Below are positions 24,303 to 32,452 of a stretch of 48,575 bases of DNA, piece by piece. The position numbers and the translations under genes are program-made. Positions within the stretch are counted from its first letter, which is position 1. Every line of letters starts with the position of its first letter. Source of the DNA: Lentisphaerota bacterium (lineage in GTDB: Bacteria; Verrucomicrobiota; Lentisphaeria; Victivallales; Victivallaceae); the NCBI GenBank assembly GCA_015061815.1, contig SUVW01000020.1, positions 1 through 48,575 on the forward strand, given 5' to 3'. Below the pieces are notes generated by a model that had not been told where the DNA came from, did no database searches, and saw only the letters and a program-made list of their open reading frames with translations.

Positions 24303-25115
24303 ATGAAATTATTTTTTATTGGAAGCGGTAAAATGGCAACTGCCATCGCCGGAGGACTTGTTAGATCCGGCACCTTTGAAATCGGCGAACTCGGCGCATT
24401 TGATCCGTCTCAACAAGCTGCAAACAGCTTTCAGCAGTCCACCGGAATAGAAAATGTAATATCAGTTGATCCGGCGGCTTACCTCCAACGCTCCGATGCC
24501 GTGCTGCTGGCAGTCAAACCGCAGGTGATCGAAAAAGCTCTTGCTGAAATCAAGGATGACCTGAAGGGCAAGTTACTGATTTCCATCGCCGCCGGAGTTA
24601 CCATCGAAAAACTCCGGCAGCTATCCGGATGCGACAGAATTATCCGGGTGATGCCCAACACCCCGGCTCTTATAGGCCGGGGAGCAAGCGGATATTACGT
24701 TTCTTCCGGTTGTTCAGAAGAAGATTCCGGATTCGCAGAAAAAATCCTGAATGCCGCCGGAGTTGCAGTTAAAGTGGATAGTGAAGCTCATCTTGATGCG
24801 GTGACCGCACTTTCCGGCAGCGGACCGGCGTATGTGTTTGAATTCATACAAGCTCTGGCTGATGGCGGCGTTGCCGAAGGGTTGTCGAGAGATACCGCCT
24901 TGCAGCTGGCGATCCAGACAGTTCTTGGAGCGGCCGCAATGGCCAAAGAAACTGGCAAACATCCATCTGTACTTAAAGACGAGGTGACAAGTCCCGGCGG
25001 AACCACCAGCCGGGCTTTGGAACAACTTGCTGTAAGAGGTTTTTCAGGAACCGTTATCCAGGCCGTCAGAGCCGCTGCAGAGCGATGCCGCCAATTGGGG
25101 GGAAACAAAAAATGA
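24303..25115 (+). CDS. proC: Pyrroline-5-carboxylate reductase
   Basis: ProC makes proline from pyrroline-5-carboxylate with NAD(P)H. The N-terminal MKLFFIGSGKMATAIAGGL is the dinucleotide fold. VMPNTPALIGRGASGYY and ALSGSGPAYVFEF are family signatures, and DEVTSPGGTTSRAL is the C-terminal one. Its 270 residues are the expected length. It begins four bases after uppP and overlaps the next gene by ATGA. proB is 15 kb downstream and proA is not in the window. Confidence 0.96.
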   Translation: MKLFFIGSGKMATAIAGGLVRSGTFEIGELGAFDPSQQAANSFQQSTGIENVISVDPAAYLQRSDAVLLAVKPQVIEKALAEIKDDLKGKLLISIAAGVTIEKLRQLSGCDRIIRVMPNTPALIGRGASGYYVSSGCSEEDSGFAEKILNAAGVAVKVDSEAHLDAVTALSGSGPAYVFEFIQALADGGVAEGLSRDTALQLAIQTVLGAAAMAKETGKHPSVLKDEVTSPGGTTSRALEQLAVRGFSGTVIQAVRAAAERCRQLGGNKK

Positions 25116-25888
25116 ATAACCGCCCGATACCCGATGGCTGTCTTTCTGTGGTGATGCCGGTTTACAACGAAGAAGCGACTATTTGTGCAATTGTCAACAA
25201 TGTACTGCTGCGCCCGGAAGTTGGCGAACTGGTTATAATCAACGATGCCTCCAGTGATAACAGTTGGGAAAAACTGCAGATATTCAAAGACAACGCCCGG
25301 GTAAAACTGTTTTGTCAGGATATAAATCAGGGAAAAGGAGCTGCGATCATCCGGGGATTCAAAGAAGCGACCGGAGATTATGTAATCATTCAGGATGCGG
25401 ATTTTGAATACACTCCGGAAGATTATCCTCTGGTCATCCAGCCGTTGGTCGATGGCAAAGCAGATGTCGTATACGGAGCAAGATTCATGAATACACCGGG
25501 ACAGGTCAGATATTTCCGGCATGAAATGGGAAATAAATTTCTGACATTCTGGTCAAATGTTTTTTCCGACATCCATCTGTCTGATATGGAAACCTGCTAT
25601 AAAGCCTTCCGCAGAGAGGTTATTCAAAATTTGATTTTGACCTCCTGCCGTTTCGGGATCGAGGTCGAATTGACGGCGAAACTGGCCCGTTCACGGAAAC
25701 TGCGGATCTGGGAAGTCCCTATTTCTTATCAGCCGCGACGCTATGATGAGGGCAAAAAAATAGGCTGGAAAGACGGCTTTGCCGCGTTGTGGCACATCAT
25801 CCGCTTCAATTGTTTTGTCAATGACAAAGACAGTTTCCGGCGCAACTGGGATGAAGTACTGAAAAAAGCACCGGAAAACCTTGATTAA
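25112..25888 (+). CDS. Family 2 glycosyltransferase, polyprenyl-phosphate sugar synthase type
   Basis: A 258-residue GT2 enzyme. LSVVMPVYNEEATICAIV opens the GT-A fold, INDASSDNSWE follows, and QDADFEYTPEDYP carries the metal-binding DAD. GKGAAIIRGFKEATGDYV and the later DMETCYKAFRR and RFGIEVELTAKL match dolichol/undecaprenyl-phosphate mannose or glucose synthases. No membrane domain is visible. The start at 25112 overlaps the proC stop and follows a GGGGGG run. It probably charges a polyprenyl carrier for cell-surface glycan assembly. Confidence 0.88.
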   Translation: MNNRPIPDGCLSVVMPVYNEEATICAIVNNVLLRPEVGELVIINDASSDNSWEKLQIFKDNARVKLFCQDINQGKGAAIIRGFKEATGDYVIIQDADFEYTPEDYPLVIQPLVDGKADVVYGARFMNTPGQVRYFRHEMGNKFLTFWSNVFSDIHLSDMETCYKAFRREVIQNLILTSCRFGIEVELTAKLARSRKLRIWEVPISYQPRRYDEGKKIGWKDGFAALWHIIRFNCFVNDKDSFRRNWDEVLKKAPENLD

Positions 25889-25910
25889 TCAGTGAAACCG
25901 GGTTATTTTA

Positions 25911-25939
25911 TGTGAATGACAATTTTTACACCATATATT
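25911..25939 (+). promoter_or_regulatory. Possible promoter of pfp
   Basis: A TATATT box (25934-25939) with a weak -35 (TGTGAA at 25911-25916, 17 bp). It lies in the only sizeable gap of the uppP-tcdA series, and pfp appears highly expressed. Confidence 0.4.
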
Positions 25940-25967
25940 GTAAAAAACAAAATAAGGAAAAAGAAAA

Positions 25968-27626
25968 ATGAGTAAAATTTCTCCGTTACAGCAGGCGCGT
26001 GCCGCCTACGCCCCGAAACTTCCCGCTGCTCTGCAGAATGGTGCAGCGGTCTGTGTACAGGAAGGTGGAGCAACTACGGCCGTTGCGGATGTTGAAAAGA
26101 TCCAGGCCCTTTTCAAAAGTACTTACGGCAGTCCGGTGTTGACCTTTGCCCCCGGCTGCGGTGAGAAAAAAGCGGCGATCAATGTCGGTGTCATTCTTTC
26201 CGGCGGTCAGGCTCCCGGCGGACACAACGTCATTGCCGGACTTTTTGACGGTTTGAAATCTCTGAATGAAGACAGCCGGCTCTTCGGGTTCCTCAAAGGT
26301 CCTGACGGTCTGGTCAAAGGCGAATACATGGAATTGACTGCTGACATCATTGATGCTTACCGCAACACCGGCGGATTTGACATGATCGGTTCCGGCAGAA
26401 CCAAACTGGAAACTGAAGAACAGTTCCTTGCCGCCAAAGCCAATTGCGAAAAAGCCGGCATCTCGGCATTGGTCATCATCGGTGGAGATGACTCCAACAC
26501 CAACGCCTGCGTCCTGGCTGAATACTTCAAAAGCAACAATGTCGGCATCCAGGTCATCGGTTGCCCGAAAACCATTGACGGCGACCTGAAAAATGAGTGG
26601 ATCGAAGCCAGTTTCGGTTTTGACACTGCCTGCCGGGTCTACAGCGAATTGATCGGCAACATCGGCCGTGATGCCAATTCCGCAAAAAAATATTGGCACT
26701 TTATCAAATTGATGGGCCGTTCAGCATCTCACATCGCGTTGGAATGTGCTTTGCAGACTCAACCCAATGCCGCAATCATTTCAGAAGAAGTTGCTGCGAA
26801 AAAGATGACCCTCGGTCAGATCGTTGATGATTTGGCCGCGATCGTTGCCGGACGGGCGGCCGCCGGCATGAATTTCGGTGTGGCCCTCATTCCCGAAGGT
26901 TTGGTTGAATTCATCCCGGAAATCAAAGTCCTTATCGCAGAACTCAACGATTTGCTTGCTGCCAATGCCGATGCGGTAGAGGCAATGGATAAAAATGAAA
27001 AAGTTGCTTTTGCCGCCGGAAAACTCTCTGCGGAATCAGCCAAAGTTTTCGCTTCCCTGCCCGCCGGTATTCAAATGCAGCTTTGCAATGACCGCGACCC
27101 GCACGGCAATGTTCAGGTTTCTCTGATCGAAACTGAAAAAATGCTGGCAGAAATGGTGGGAACCAAACTTAAAGCGATGAAAGCAGATGGTTCTTTCAAA
27201 GGCAAATTCGCCACCCAGACTCACTTTTTCGGATACGAGGGCCGTTGCGCAGCTCCTTCCAATTATGATGCCGACTACTGTTACAGCCTCGGATACAATG
27301 CGGCAGCATTGATCGGTGCCGGACGCACCGGTTACATGTCAAGTGTCCGTAACACCATCAAACCGGCTGCTGAGTGGATCGCCGGAGGTATTCCGATCAC
27401 CATGATGCTCAATATGGAACGCCGTCACGGTGCCGACAAACCGGTTATCCGCAAGGCTCTGGTTGAACTGGATGGTGCGCCGTTTGCAGAGTTTGCCGCG
27501 AAACGCGCGTTGTGGGCAAAAGAAACCAGCTTTGTTTACCCCGGCCCGATCCAGTATTTCGGTCCATCATGTGTCTGTGATCTGGTCACCAAAACTCTGA
27601 CGCTGGAAAAGGGCGGTTCTATCTGA
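25968..27626 (+). CDS. pfp: Pyrophosphate-dependent 6-phosphofructokinase
   Basis: It phosphorylates fructose-6-phosphate with PPi instead of ATP, and reversibly. The PPi-type residues are visible: GGDDSNTNA with Asp175 in place of the ATP-type Gly, and [10 protein letters not shown] at 200-209 in place of [18 protein letters not shown] and [12 protein letters not shown] are family blocks. At 552 residues it belongs to the long class of PFP found in plants, spirochaetes and PVC bacteria. Codon bias is strong, implying high expression. An AAGGA site precedes the ATG. It is followed one base later by gatC. Confidence 0.95.
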   Translation: MSKISPLQQARAAYAPKLPAALQNGAAVCVQEGGATTAVADVEKIQALFKSTYGSPVLTFAPGCGEKKAAINVGVILSGGQAPGGHNVIAGLFDGLKSLNEDSRLFGFLKGPDGLVKGEYMELTADIIDAYRNTGGFDMIGSGRTKLETEEQFLAAKANCEKAGISALVIIGGDDSNTNACVLAEYFKSNNVGIQVIGCPKTIDGDLKNEWIEASFGFDTACRVYSELIGNIGRDANSAKKYWHFIKLMGRSASHIALECALQTQPNAAIISEEVAAKKMTLGQIVDDLAAIVAGRAAAGMNFGVALIPEGLVEFIPEIKVLIAELNDLLAANADAVEAMDKNEKVAFAAGKLSAESAKVFASLPAGIQMQLCNDRDPHGNVQVSLIETEKMLAEMVGTKLKAMKADGSFKGKFATQTHFFGYEGRCAAPSNYDADYCYSLGYNAAALIGAGRTGYMSSVRNTIKPAAEWIAGGIPITMMLNMERRHGADKPVIRKALVELDGAPFAEFAAKRALWAKETSFVYPGPIQYFGPSCVCDLVTKTLTLEKGGSI

Positions 27627-27627
27627 A

Positions 27628-27927
27628 ATGAGTTCGACAATAGACATCAAATATACAGCTGACCTTGCCCGGTTGGAGCTTTCTGCTGAACAAGCAGAAA
27701 AGCTCCAGTCAGAATTGGCCCGGGTGGTTGATTACATTGCTGAACTGGCAGAAGTGGACGTTTCCGGAGTTGAACCGACTGCTCATGCGGCCCAGTTGAC
27801 CAACGCCTGGCGGGAAGATGAAGCAAAATCATCTTTTCCCCGGGAAGCAATGCTTGCCAATGCTCCGGGAATAATTCACGGAGAGTTGATACAAGTGCCG
27901 CGAGTATTGCCCAGCGAGGAGGAGTAA
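27628..27927 (+). CDS. gatC: Asp-tRNA(Asn)/Glu-tRNA(Gln) amidotransferase subunit C
   Basis: GatC is the small clamp subunit of the GatCAB transamidosome that converts misacylated Glu-tRNA(Gln) or Asp-tRNA(Asn). YTADLARLELSAEQAEKL and the later VSGVEPTAHAAQLTNAWREDE are family blocks. It has 99 residues. It starts one base after the pfp stop and is followed five bases later by gatA. Confidence 0.93.
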   Translation: MSSTIDIKYTADLARLELSAEQAEKLQSELARVVDYIAELAEVDVSGVEPTAHAAQLTNAWREDEAKSSFPREAMLANAPGIIHGELIQVPRVLPSEEE

Positions 27928-27932
27928 AGTCA

Positions 27933-29372
27933 ATGGATATCAAACATGCTACACTTCACGCCTTGAGTCAGGAACTGAATTCCGGGGCAGTATCTTCGCT
28001 GGAGCTTTGTCAGGAATATCTGAAAAATATTGACGCCAAAGATGGAGAGATCGGTGCTTTTCTGGAAATCGACCGTGAACACATGCTTCAGGCCGCCAAA
28101 GATTCCGATGCCAGGCGGGCCGCCGGCAAAGTGTTGAGTGCTTATGATGGCATTCCGGTAGCGGTAAAGGATAACATCTGTGTTAAAGATGAACGCTGTT
28201 CCTGTGCCTCAAAACTGCTCGCTCCGGTAAAATCACCATACGATGCGACTGCGATTTGTGCACTGAAAAATCAGGGGATGATCCCATTCGGCCGTCTGAA
28301 TATGGATGAATTCGCGATGGGGTCAAGCTGTGAAAACAGTGCGTTCCAAAAAACCAGAAATCCTCTGGATACCAGCAGAGTTCCCGGTGGTTCATCCGGT
28401 GGTTCAGCCGCCTGTGTTGCTGCAGATTTTGCTCCGGTAGCTTTGGGGTCTGATACCGGCGGTTCCATTCGTCAGCCGGCGGCATTTTGCGGTGTTGTCG
28501 GAGTAAAACCGACATACGGCAGAGTTTCCCGCTACGGTTTGGTGGCGTTTGCGTCCAGTTTGGATCAAATCGGCCCATTATGCAATGATGCGGAAGATGC
28601 CGGTATCATTCTGGATACGATCAGCGGTTTTGATCCCCATGATTCAACCAGTTTGCCCAATGCTGCCGGAGGATTTGCCGATGCAGCCAGACAGGGAAAA
28701 GCATCCGGTTCTCTGGCCGGTTTGAAGTTCGGTCTGCCCAAAGAGTATTTCACCGGCGGTCTGGATAGTGCAGTTGCCAAAGTGATGGATGAATCCATTG
28801 CCAGAATAAAAGCTCTGGGCGGCGAAGTGGTCGATGTTTCCCTGCCTCACACCAAATATGCTGTGGCAGTTTATTACATCATTGCAACTGCTGAAGCCAG
28901 TGCCAATCTTGCCCGCTTCGACGGGATAAGATATGGTGACCGCAAAAAGGCCGATGGTTTGGTGGATACTTATTATAAATCCCGGGGAGCCGGATTTGGA
29001 GATGAGGTCAAACGCCGTATTCTTCTGGGCACATACGTGCTTTCCAGCGGATATTATGATGCGTATTACCTGCGCGCACAGCGGGTACGCACCTTGATAC
29101 GTCGGGATTTTGAAGAAGCATTCAAACAATGCGACCTGCTGTTGACCCCGGTAACGGCGCAACCGGCATTCAAATTCAATGAAAAAAGTGATCCGCTGCA
29201 AATGTATCTGTCAGATATTTTCACCATCGCGCTCAACCTTTCCGGGCATTGCGGGATCAGTGTTCCGGCCGGCTTTGACAGCGCGACCGGTATGCCGGTC
29301 GCAGCACAGATCATGGCCCCTGCCCTCGGCGAAGCGGCGATGTTGAAAGCTGCGGCGGCATTCATGAAATGA
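27933..29372 (+). CDS. gatA: Asp-tRNA(Asn)/Glu-tRNA(Gln) amidotransferase subunit A
   Basis: GatA is the amidase subunit that releases ammonia from glutamine. The Ser-cisSer-Lys triad is complete: Lys79 (VAVKDNIC), Ser154 (PGGSSGGSAA) and Ser178 (SDTGGSIRQPA), at the same numbers as in the Staphylococcus aureus enzyme. It has 479 residues and an AGGAGG-type site. gatB, the kinase/tRNA-binding subunit, is not adjacent and is not in the window, so the complex is split across the genome. Confidence 0.96.
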   Translation: MDIKHATLHALSQELNSGAVSSLELCQEYLKNIDAKDGEIGAFLEIDREHMLQAAKDSDARRAAGKVLSAYDGIPVAVKDNICVKDERCSCASKLLAPVKSPYDATAICALKNQGMIPFGRLNMDEFAMGSSCENSAFQKTRNPLDTSRVPGGSSGGSAACVAADFAPVALGSDTGGSIRQPAAFCGVVGVKPTYGRVSRYGLVAFASSLDQIGPLCNDAEDAGIILDTISGFDPHDSTSLPNAAGGFADAARQGKASGSLAGLKFGLPKEYFTGGLDSAVAKVMDESIARIKALGGEVVDVSLPHTKYAVAVYYIIATAEASANLARFDGIRYGDRKKADGLVDTYYKSRGAGFGDEVKRRILLGTYVLSSGYYDAYYLRAQRVRTLIRRDFEEAFKQCDLLLTPVTAQPAFKFNEKSDPLQMYLSDIFTIALNLSGHCGISVPAGFDSATGMPVAAQIMAPALGEAAMLKAAAAFMK

Positions 29373-29376
29373 AATT

Positions 29377-29889
29377 ATGATCATACTCGGCATAGATCCG
29401 GCGATCCGTACTACCGGATACGGAATCATAAAAGCTGATCCGGAAGCCGGAAGCGGCATGGAAATCGTTGATTGCGGAGTTATCCGCAACAAACCTTCCA
29501 TGCTGCATACCGAGTGTTTGCGCCGTCTGGCCGGCGGGATCGATGAATTGATCAAACTTTATACCCCCGACTGTGCAGTTTTGGAAGAGCCTTTTGTAGG
29601 CCGCAATGCCAAAACTGCAATTATTCTGGGCATGGCGCGGGGCGGTATACTGGCCGCGCTGGCGGCAAAAAATATTCCGGCTTATGCCTATGCTCCAACC
29701 GTTGCGAAACGGGCCGTCACCGGCAGCGGCGGTGCGGAAAAAGGGCGCATTGCCTTTTTGCTGGCGGCCGAATTTGGGATTTCTGTTGCCAACATCCCGC
29801 TGGACAGTACAGATGCACTGGCTTTGGCAATGTGTCATTTGCAGAGATTGCGGATGCCGGAACTCAAAGGAATTGGAAAAATTCTCTGA
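29377..29889 (+). CDS. ruvC: Holliday junction endonuclease RuvC
   Basis: RuvC resolves Holliday junctions in recombination and repair. It has the RNase H-like fold with MIILGIDPA (Asp7), LEEPFVGRNAKTA (Glu70/Glu71) and DSTDALALAMCH (Asp143, Asp146) as the acidic active site. It has 170 residues. EEPFVG differs mildly from the more common EEVFFG. It begins four bases after gatA and its stop overlaps the next start (TGATG). ruvA and ruvB are not present here. Confidence 0.94.
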   Translation: MIILGIDPAIRTTGYGIIKADPEAGSGMEIVDCGVIRNKPSMLHTECLRRLAGGIDELIKLYTPDCAVLEEPFVGRNAKTAIILGMARGGILAALAAKNIPAYAYAPTVAKRAVTGSGGAEKGRIAFLLAAEFGISVANIPLDSTDALALAMCHLQRLRMPELKGIGKIL

Positions 29890-30497
29890 TGGCAAGTGAC
29901 TTTCACTCTCATTTTCCACGAGAAGGAATGTATTTTTTACGTTCCGGAAAAACTCCTGTTGCCGGAGAGTTGACATCACTGGAATTTCACCCCTGGTTTT
30001 TGCCGGATGAATTTGTTCCGGAAATTTTGCCGTCTCCGGAATTTTTGTCCCGTTTTTGTGCGCTCGGAGAAATCGGATTGGATAAGCTCCGGGGACCGCA
30101 AATGGAGATTCAGCAAAAATATCTCTATTCGCTCCTGGCCCTGGCCTCGGACACCGGTAAACCGGTGGTGATACATGCGGTTCGCTCTTTCGCTGAAGTA
30201 TTCCGGATGTTGAAACATTTTAATTTGAAAGTCATGTTTCACGGTTTCCGTTCTTCGCCGGAGATGCTGGATGAATTATGGAAGAGAAATTTCACTGTTT
30301 CTTTTCATCCATCGGTGGCAAAAAAAATGGAAATCATGTTGAAATTAAAAAACCCCTCCGGCGCGTTCGGCTTTGAGAGTGATAATGAGCCGGATATGGA
30401 TATCAGGAATATAATAAAGGAAATTTCAGAAGCTCTTTCTCTACCGCTTCTGGAACAGATCACCGACCAGAATTTTGCGGATTTCACAGGAATATAA
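29889..30497 (+). CDS. TatD-family metal-dependent hydrolase, compact form
   Basis: A 202-residue TIM-barrel hydrolase. The metal ligands fit TatD: DFHSHFP near the N-terminus, GEIGLD in the middle, IHAVRS and MFHGFRSS further on, and FESDNEPD near the end in place of the usual ETDaP. TatD proteins are usually about 260 residues, so this is a shortened version. Its start overlaps the ruvC stop. It is likely a DNase or phosphoesterase in repair or turnover; the real substrate is not shown by sequence. Confidence 0.82.
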   Translation: MASDFHSHFPREGMYFLRSGKTPVAGELTSLEFHPWFLPDEFVPEILPSPEFLSRFCALGEIGLDKLRGPQMEIQQKYLYSLLALASDTGKPVVIHAVRSFAEVFRMLKHFNLKVMFHGFRSSPEMLDELWKRNFTVSFHPSVAKKMEIMLKLKNPSGAFGFESDNEPDMDIRNIIKEISEALSLPLLEQITDQNFADFTGI

Positions 30498-30498
30498 A

Positions 30499-31206
30499 AT
30501 GGATAATCAATCTTTGCGCTTTTCCCGAACCGAATTGCTTTTAGGCACACAAATAACGTCAGATTTTTCAACCAAACGGGTATTGATCGTCGGTGTCGGC
30601 GGTGTCGGCGGACATGCGGCTGCAAATATCGCCCGTACGGGGATCGGAAAAATCGTCATGGTTGATGGCGACACAGTGGATATATCCAATTGCAACCGGC
30701 AGATATCCGCATTCTCTTCTACGGTCGGAAAATATAAAGCTGACGTATTAGCCGCAAGTTTCCGGGATATCAACCCGGCAGGAGAATTTATCGCGATCAA
30801 CCGTTTTTTGAAAACTCCGGAAGATATTGCAGCACTGCTTCAAGCAGATGATTACGATTTTGCCATAGATGCCATCGATGATGTACCAGTTAAAGTAGAA
30901 CTTATCCGGCAATTGAAACAAAAAGGGATCCCCATGATTTCATCAATGGGAGCCGGGGGGAAAACAGATCCGGCACAAGTTCAAATCGCTGACATCCACC
31001 GGACCAGCGGCTGTCCGTTAGCCAGGATAATGCGGAATAAATTAAAAGAACTTCATATCAAAAAAGTGCAAACTGTATTTTCTCCGGAACCGCCGCTGCG
31101 CCGTTTTGAATCTCGCAAAATCGGCAGCATAAGCTACATTCCGGCAATTTTCGGCTGCTTTTGTGCCGCACAGGCAATCAGATTTTTAAGCGGCATGTCA
31201 AAATGA
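30499..31206 (+). CDS. tcdA: TcdA-like tRNA threonylcarbamoyladenosine dehydratase (ThiF/MoeB family)
   Basis: An E1-like enzyme of 235 residues. VLIVGVGGVGGHAAANIART is the ATP-binding glycine-rich loop, and SNCNRQISA and DAIDDVPVKVELI are typical of the TcdA (YgdL/CsdL) branch that cyclises t6A37 of tRNA to ct6A. No extra C-terminal rhodanese domain is present. The start at 30499 follows AGGAATA. TsaC, needed for t6A synthesis, is encoded at 36 kb, which supports the tRNA role. Its end overlaps the convergent transporter gene by nine bases. Confidence 0.85.
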   Translation: MDNQSLRFSRTELLLGTQITSDFSTKRVLIVGVGGVGGHAAANIARTGIGKIVMVDGDTVDISNCNRQISAFSSTVGKYKADVLAASFRDINPAGEFIAINRFLKTPEDIAALLQADDYDFAIDAIDDVPVKVELIRQLKQKGIPMISSMGAGGKTDPAQVQIADIHRTSGCPLARIMRNKLKELHIKKVQTVFSPEPPLRRFESRKIGSISYIPAIFGCFCAAQAIRFLSGMSK

Positions 31207-32088
31207 AGTCATCACCAAACCGCTGACCACCAGAATAATACCGACAAGTTTCGGCATGGAACACTTCTCTTTGAGAATAAATATTCCTGCCAGAATCCCC
31301 AACGGCAAACTCATCTGCCGGAATGCCTGTATATAACTGACATTGGTCACAAATTTCATCGCCAGCAAAATCAACACATACGCCGATGCACTGAAAATAC
31401 CGGCGATGTAAGGTGACCACGTTTTGCAGATCGTTCTCAATTCATAACGCTCTTTTTTACTGAATAATACCGGTACCAGAGAAATAGCGATGCCAGCTTC
31501 CACGATAAAAATGTAAAATATCGCTTTGAATAACGAACTGCGTCCGGGGACGTCTTCCAAAATCCGGGTCGCCATACTGTCAAAAATAGTGTAACCGGTA
31601 GTTCCGATGCCGATCATTATCACCCAGAATAAAACCTTCGAACAATAACTTTTTATGGAAAAATCACTCCATTTATTCAAGGGCATGATTATACATCCGG
31701 CAAAAATCACCCCCATCCCGGTCAGTGCCATTACCGTCGGCGTTTTGCCAATACCGAAAGCCGTTGTTACGATCGCGATCAACAGCACCGGCAGTGAACG
31801 TCCAAGCGGATATACCAACGAAATATCTCCATGCCGATATCCATAAGCCAGTGATGTAAAGTACAGCACTTCAAATACATTGCTGATCAGAAACAACCAC
31901 CAGAATTTCGCCGGCAGTGCGGCAATATCGACCTGACTGAAGCAAGCTCCGGCTATCCAGAATACGGCACCGGCTGCAGCTGCCAGAAAGAAAAATGCCG
32001 GAGTCGGACTGTCTTTCTTGCTCATAAAATTCCATGCAGCATGCATAAATACCGAAATAAAAACCAGAATAAAAGCTTCGATCGTCAT
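31198..32088 (-). CDS. EamA/DMT-family transporter
   Basis: A 296-residue integral membrane protein with about ten hydrophobic helices in two halves, as in drug/metabolite transporters of the EamA type. The first half contains NFMSKKDSPTPAF, and the Pro-rich VYPLGRSLPVLL turn is typical. The substrate is unknown. An AAAGGAG site precedes the ATG. It is monocistronic, with a promoter at 32122-32149. Its stop lies inside the end of tcdA on the other strand. Confidence 0.85.
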   Translation of the reverse strand: MTIEAFILVFISVFMHAAWNFMSKKDSPTPAFFFLAAAAGAVFWIAGACFSQVDIAALPAKFWWLFLISNVFEVLYFTSLAYGYRHGDISLVYPLGRSLPVLLIAIVTTAFGIGKTPTVMALTGMGVIFAGCIIMPLNKWSDFSIKSYCSKVLFWVIMIGIGTTGYTIFDSMATRILEDVPGRSSLFKAIFYIFIVEAGIAISLVPVLFSKKERYELRTICKTWSPYIAGIFSASAYVLILLAMKFVTNVSYIQAFRQMSLPLGILAGIFILKEKCSMPKLVGIILVVSGLVMTSF

Positions 32089-32121
32089 AATTGCTCCTTT
32101 GAAAAAAGTTAAATTTTGCCT

Positions 32122-32149
32122 AACATATCACATTTTCGTTTTTTTACAA
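32122..32149 (-). promoter_or_regulatory. Promoter of the EamA transporter gene
   Basis: On the minus strand TTGTAA (32149-32144), 16 bp, TATGTT (32127-32122) with an upstream TG. The core TGATATGTTAGGCAA is nearly the same as that before the zinc-ribbon gene near 40022. Confidence 0.55.
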
Positions 32150-32161
32150 GTAAAAAATAAT

Positions 32162-32190
32162 TTTACTCTTGCTTTTTCAATAAATATGTT
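32162..32190 (+). promoter_or_regulatory. Possible promoter of the small open frame
   Basis: TTTACT (32162-32167), 17 bp, TATGTT (32185-32190), on the plus strand in the divergent spacer. Confidence 0.35.
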
Positions 32191-32222
32191 ATATCCCGGT
32201 ATATCGTTACAGACACAAAAAT

Positions 32223-32432
32223 ATGCTTGGTTTATTTTCTTTATTGAAGCATTTGCAAAAATGTTTCATCCGGCTGCTCAATGGCAATTCCGATGAATTG
32301 CTCTATGATCTCGGCTATCTTGCACACCGCCCTGGGGAATCATTTCGGGAATTAAAGAAACGCCGTCTGGTCAATCAATATCTCGAACCCACCTCTGATT
32401 ACCCGGAAGCAATCAGAAGTGAGCTGTATTGA
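32223..32432 (+). CDS. Small hypothetical protein
   Basis: A 69-codon frame with ordinary codon use and a mixed amphipathic composition (LLKHLQKCFIRLLNG, then ELLYDLGYLAHRP). There is no visible ribosome-binding site, so the start is uncertain or the message may be nearly leaderless. It lies between divergent and convergent neighbours. I do not recognise it. Confidence 0.4.
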   Translation: MLGLFSLLKHLQKCFIRLLNGNSDELLYDLGYLAHRPGESFRELKKRRLVNQYLEPTSDYPEAIRSELY

Positions 32433-32452
32433 AATCCGCGTTCATCTGCTGA

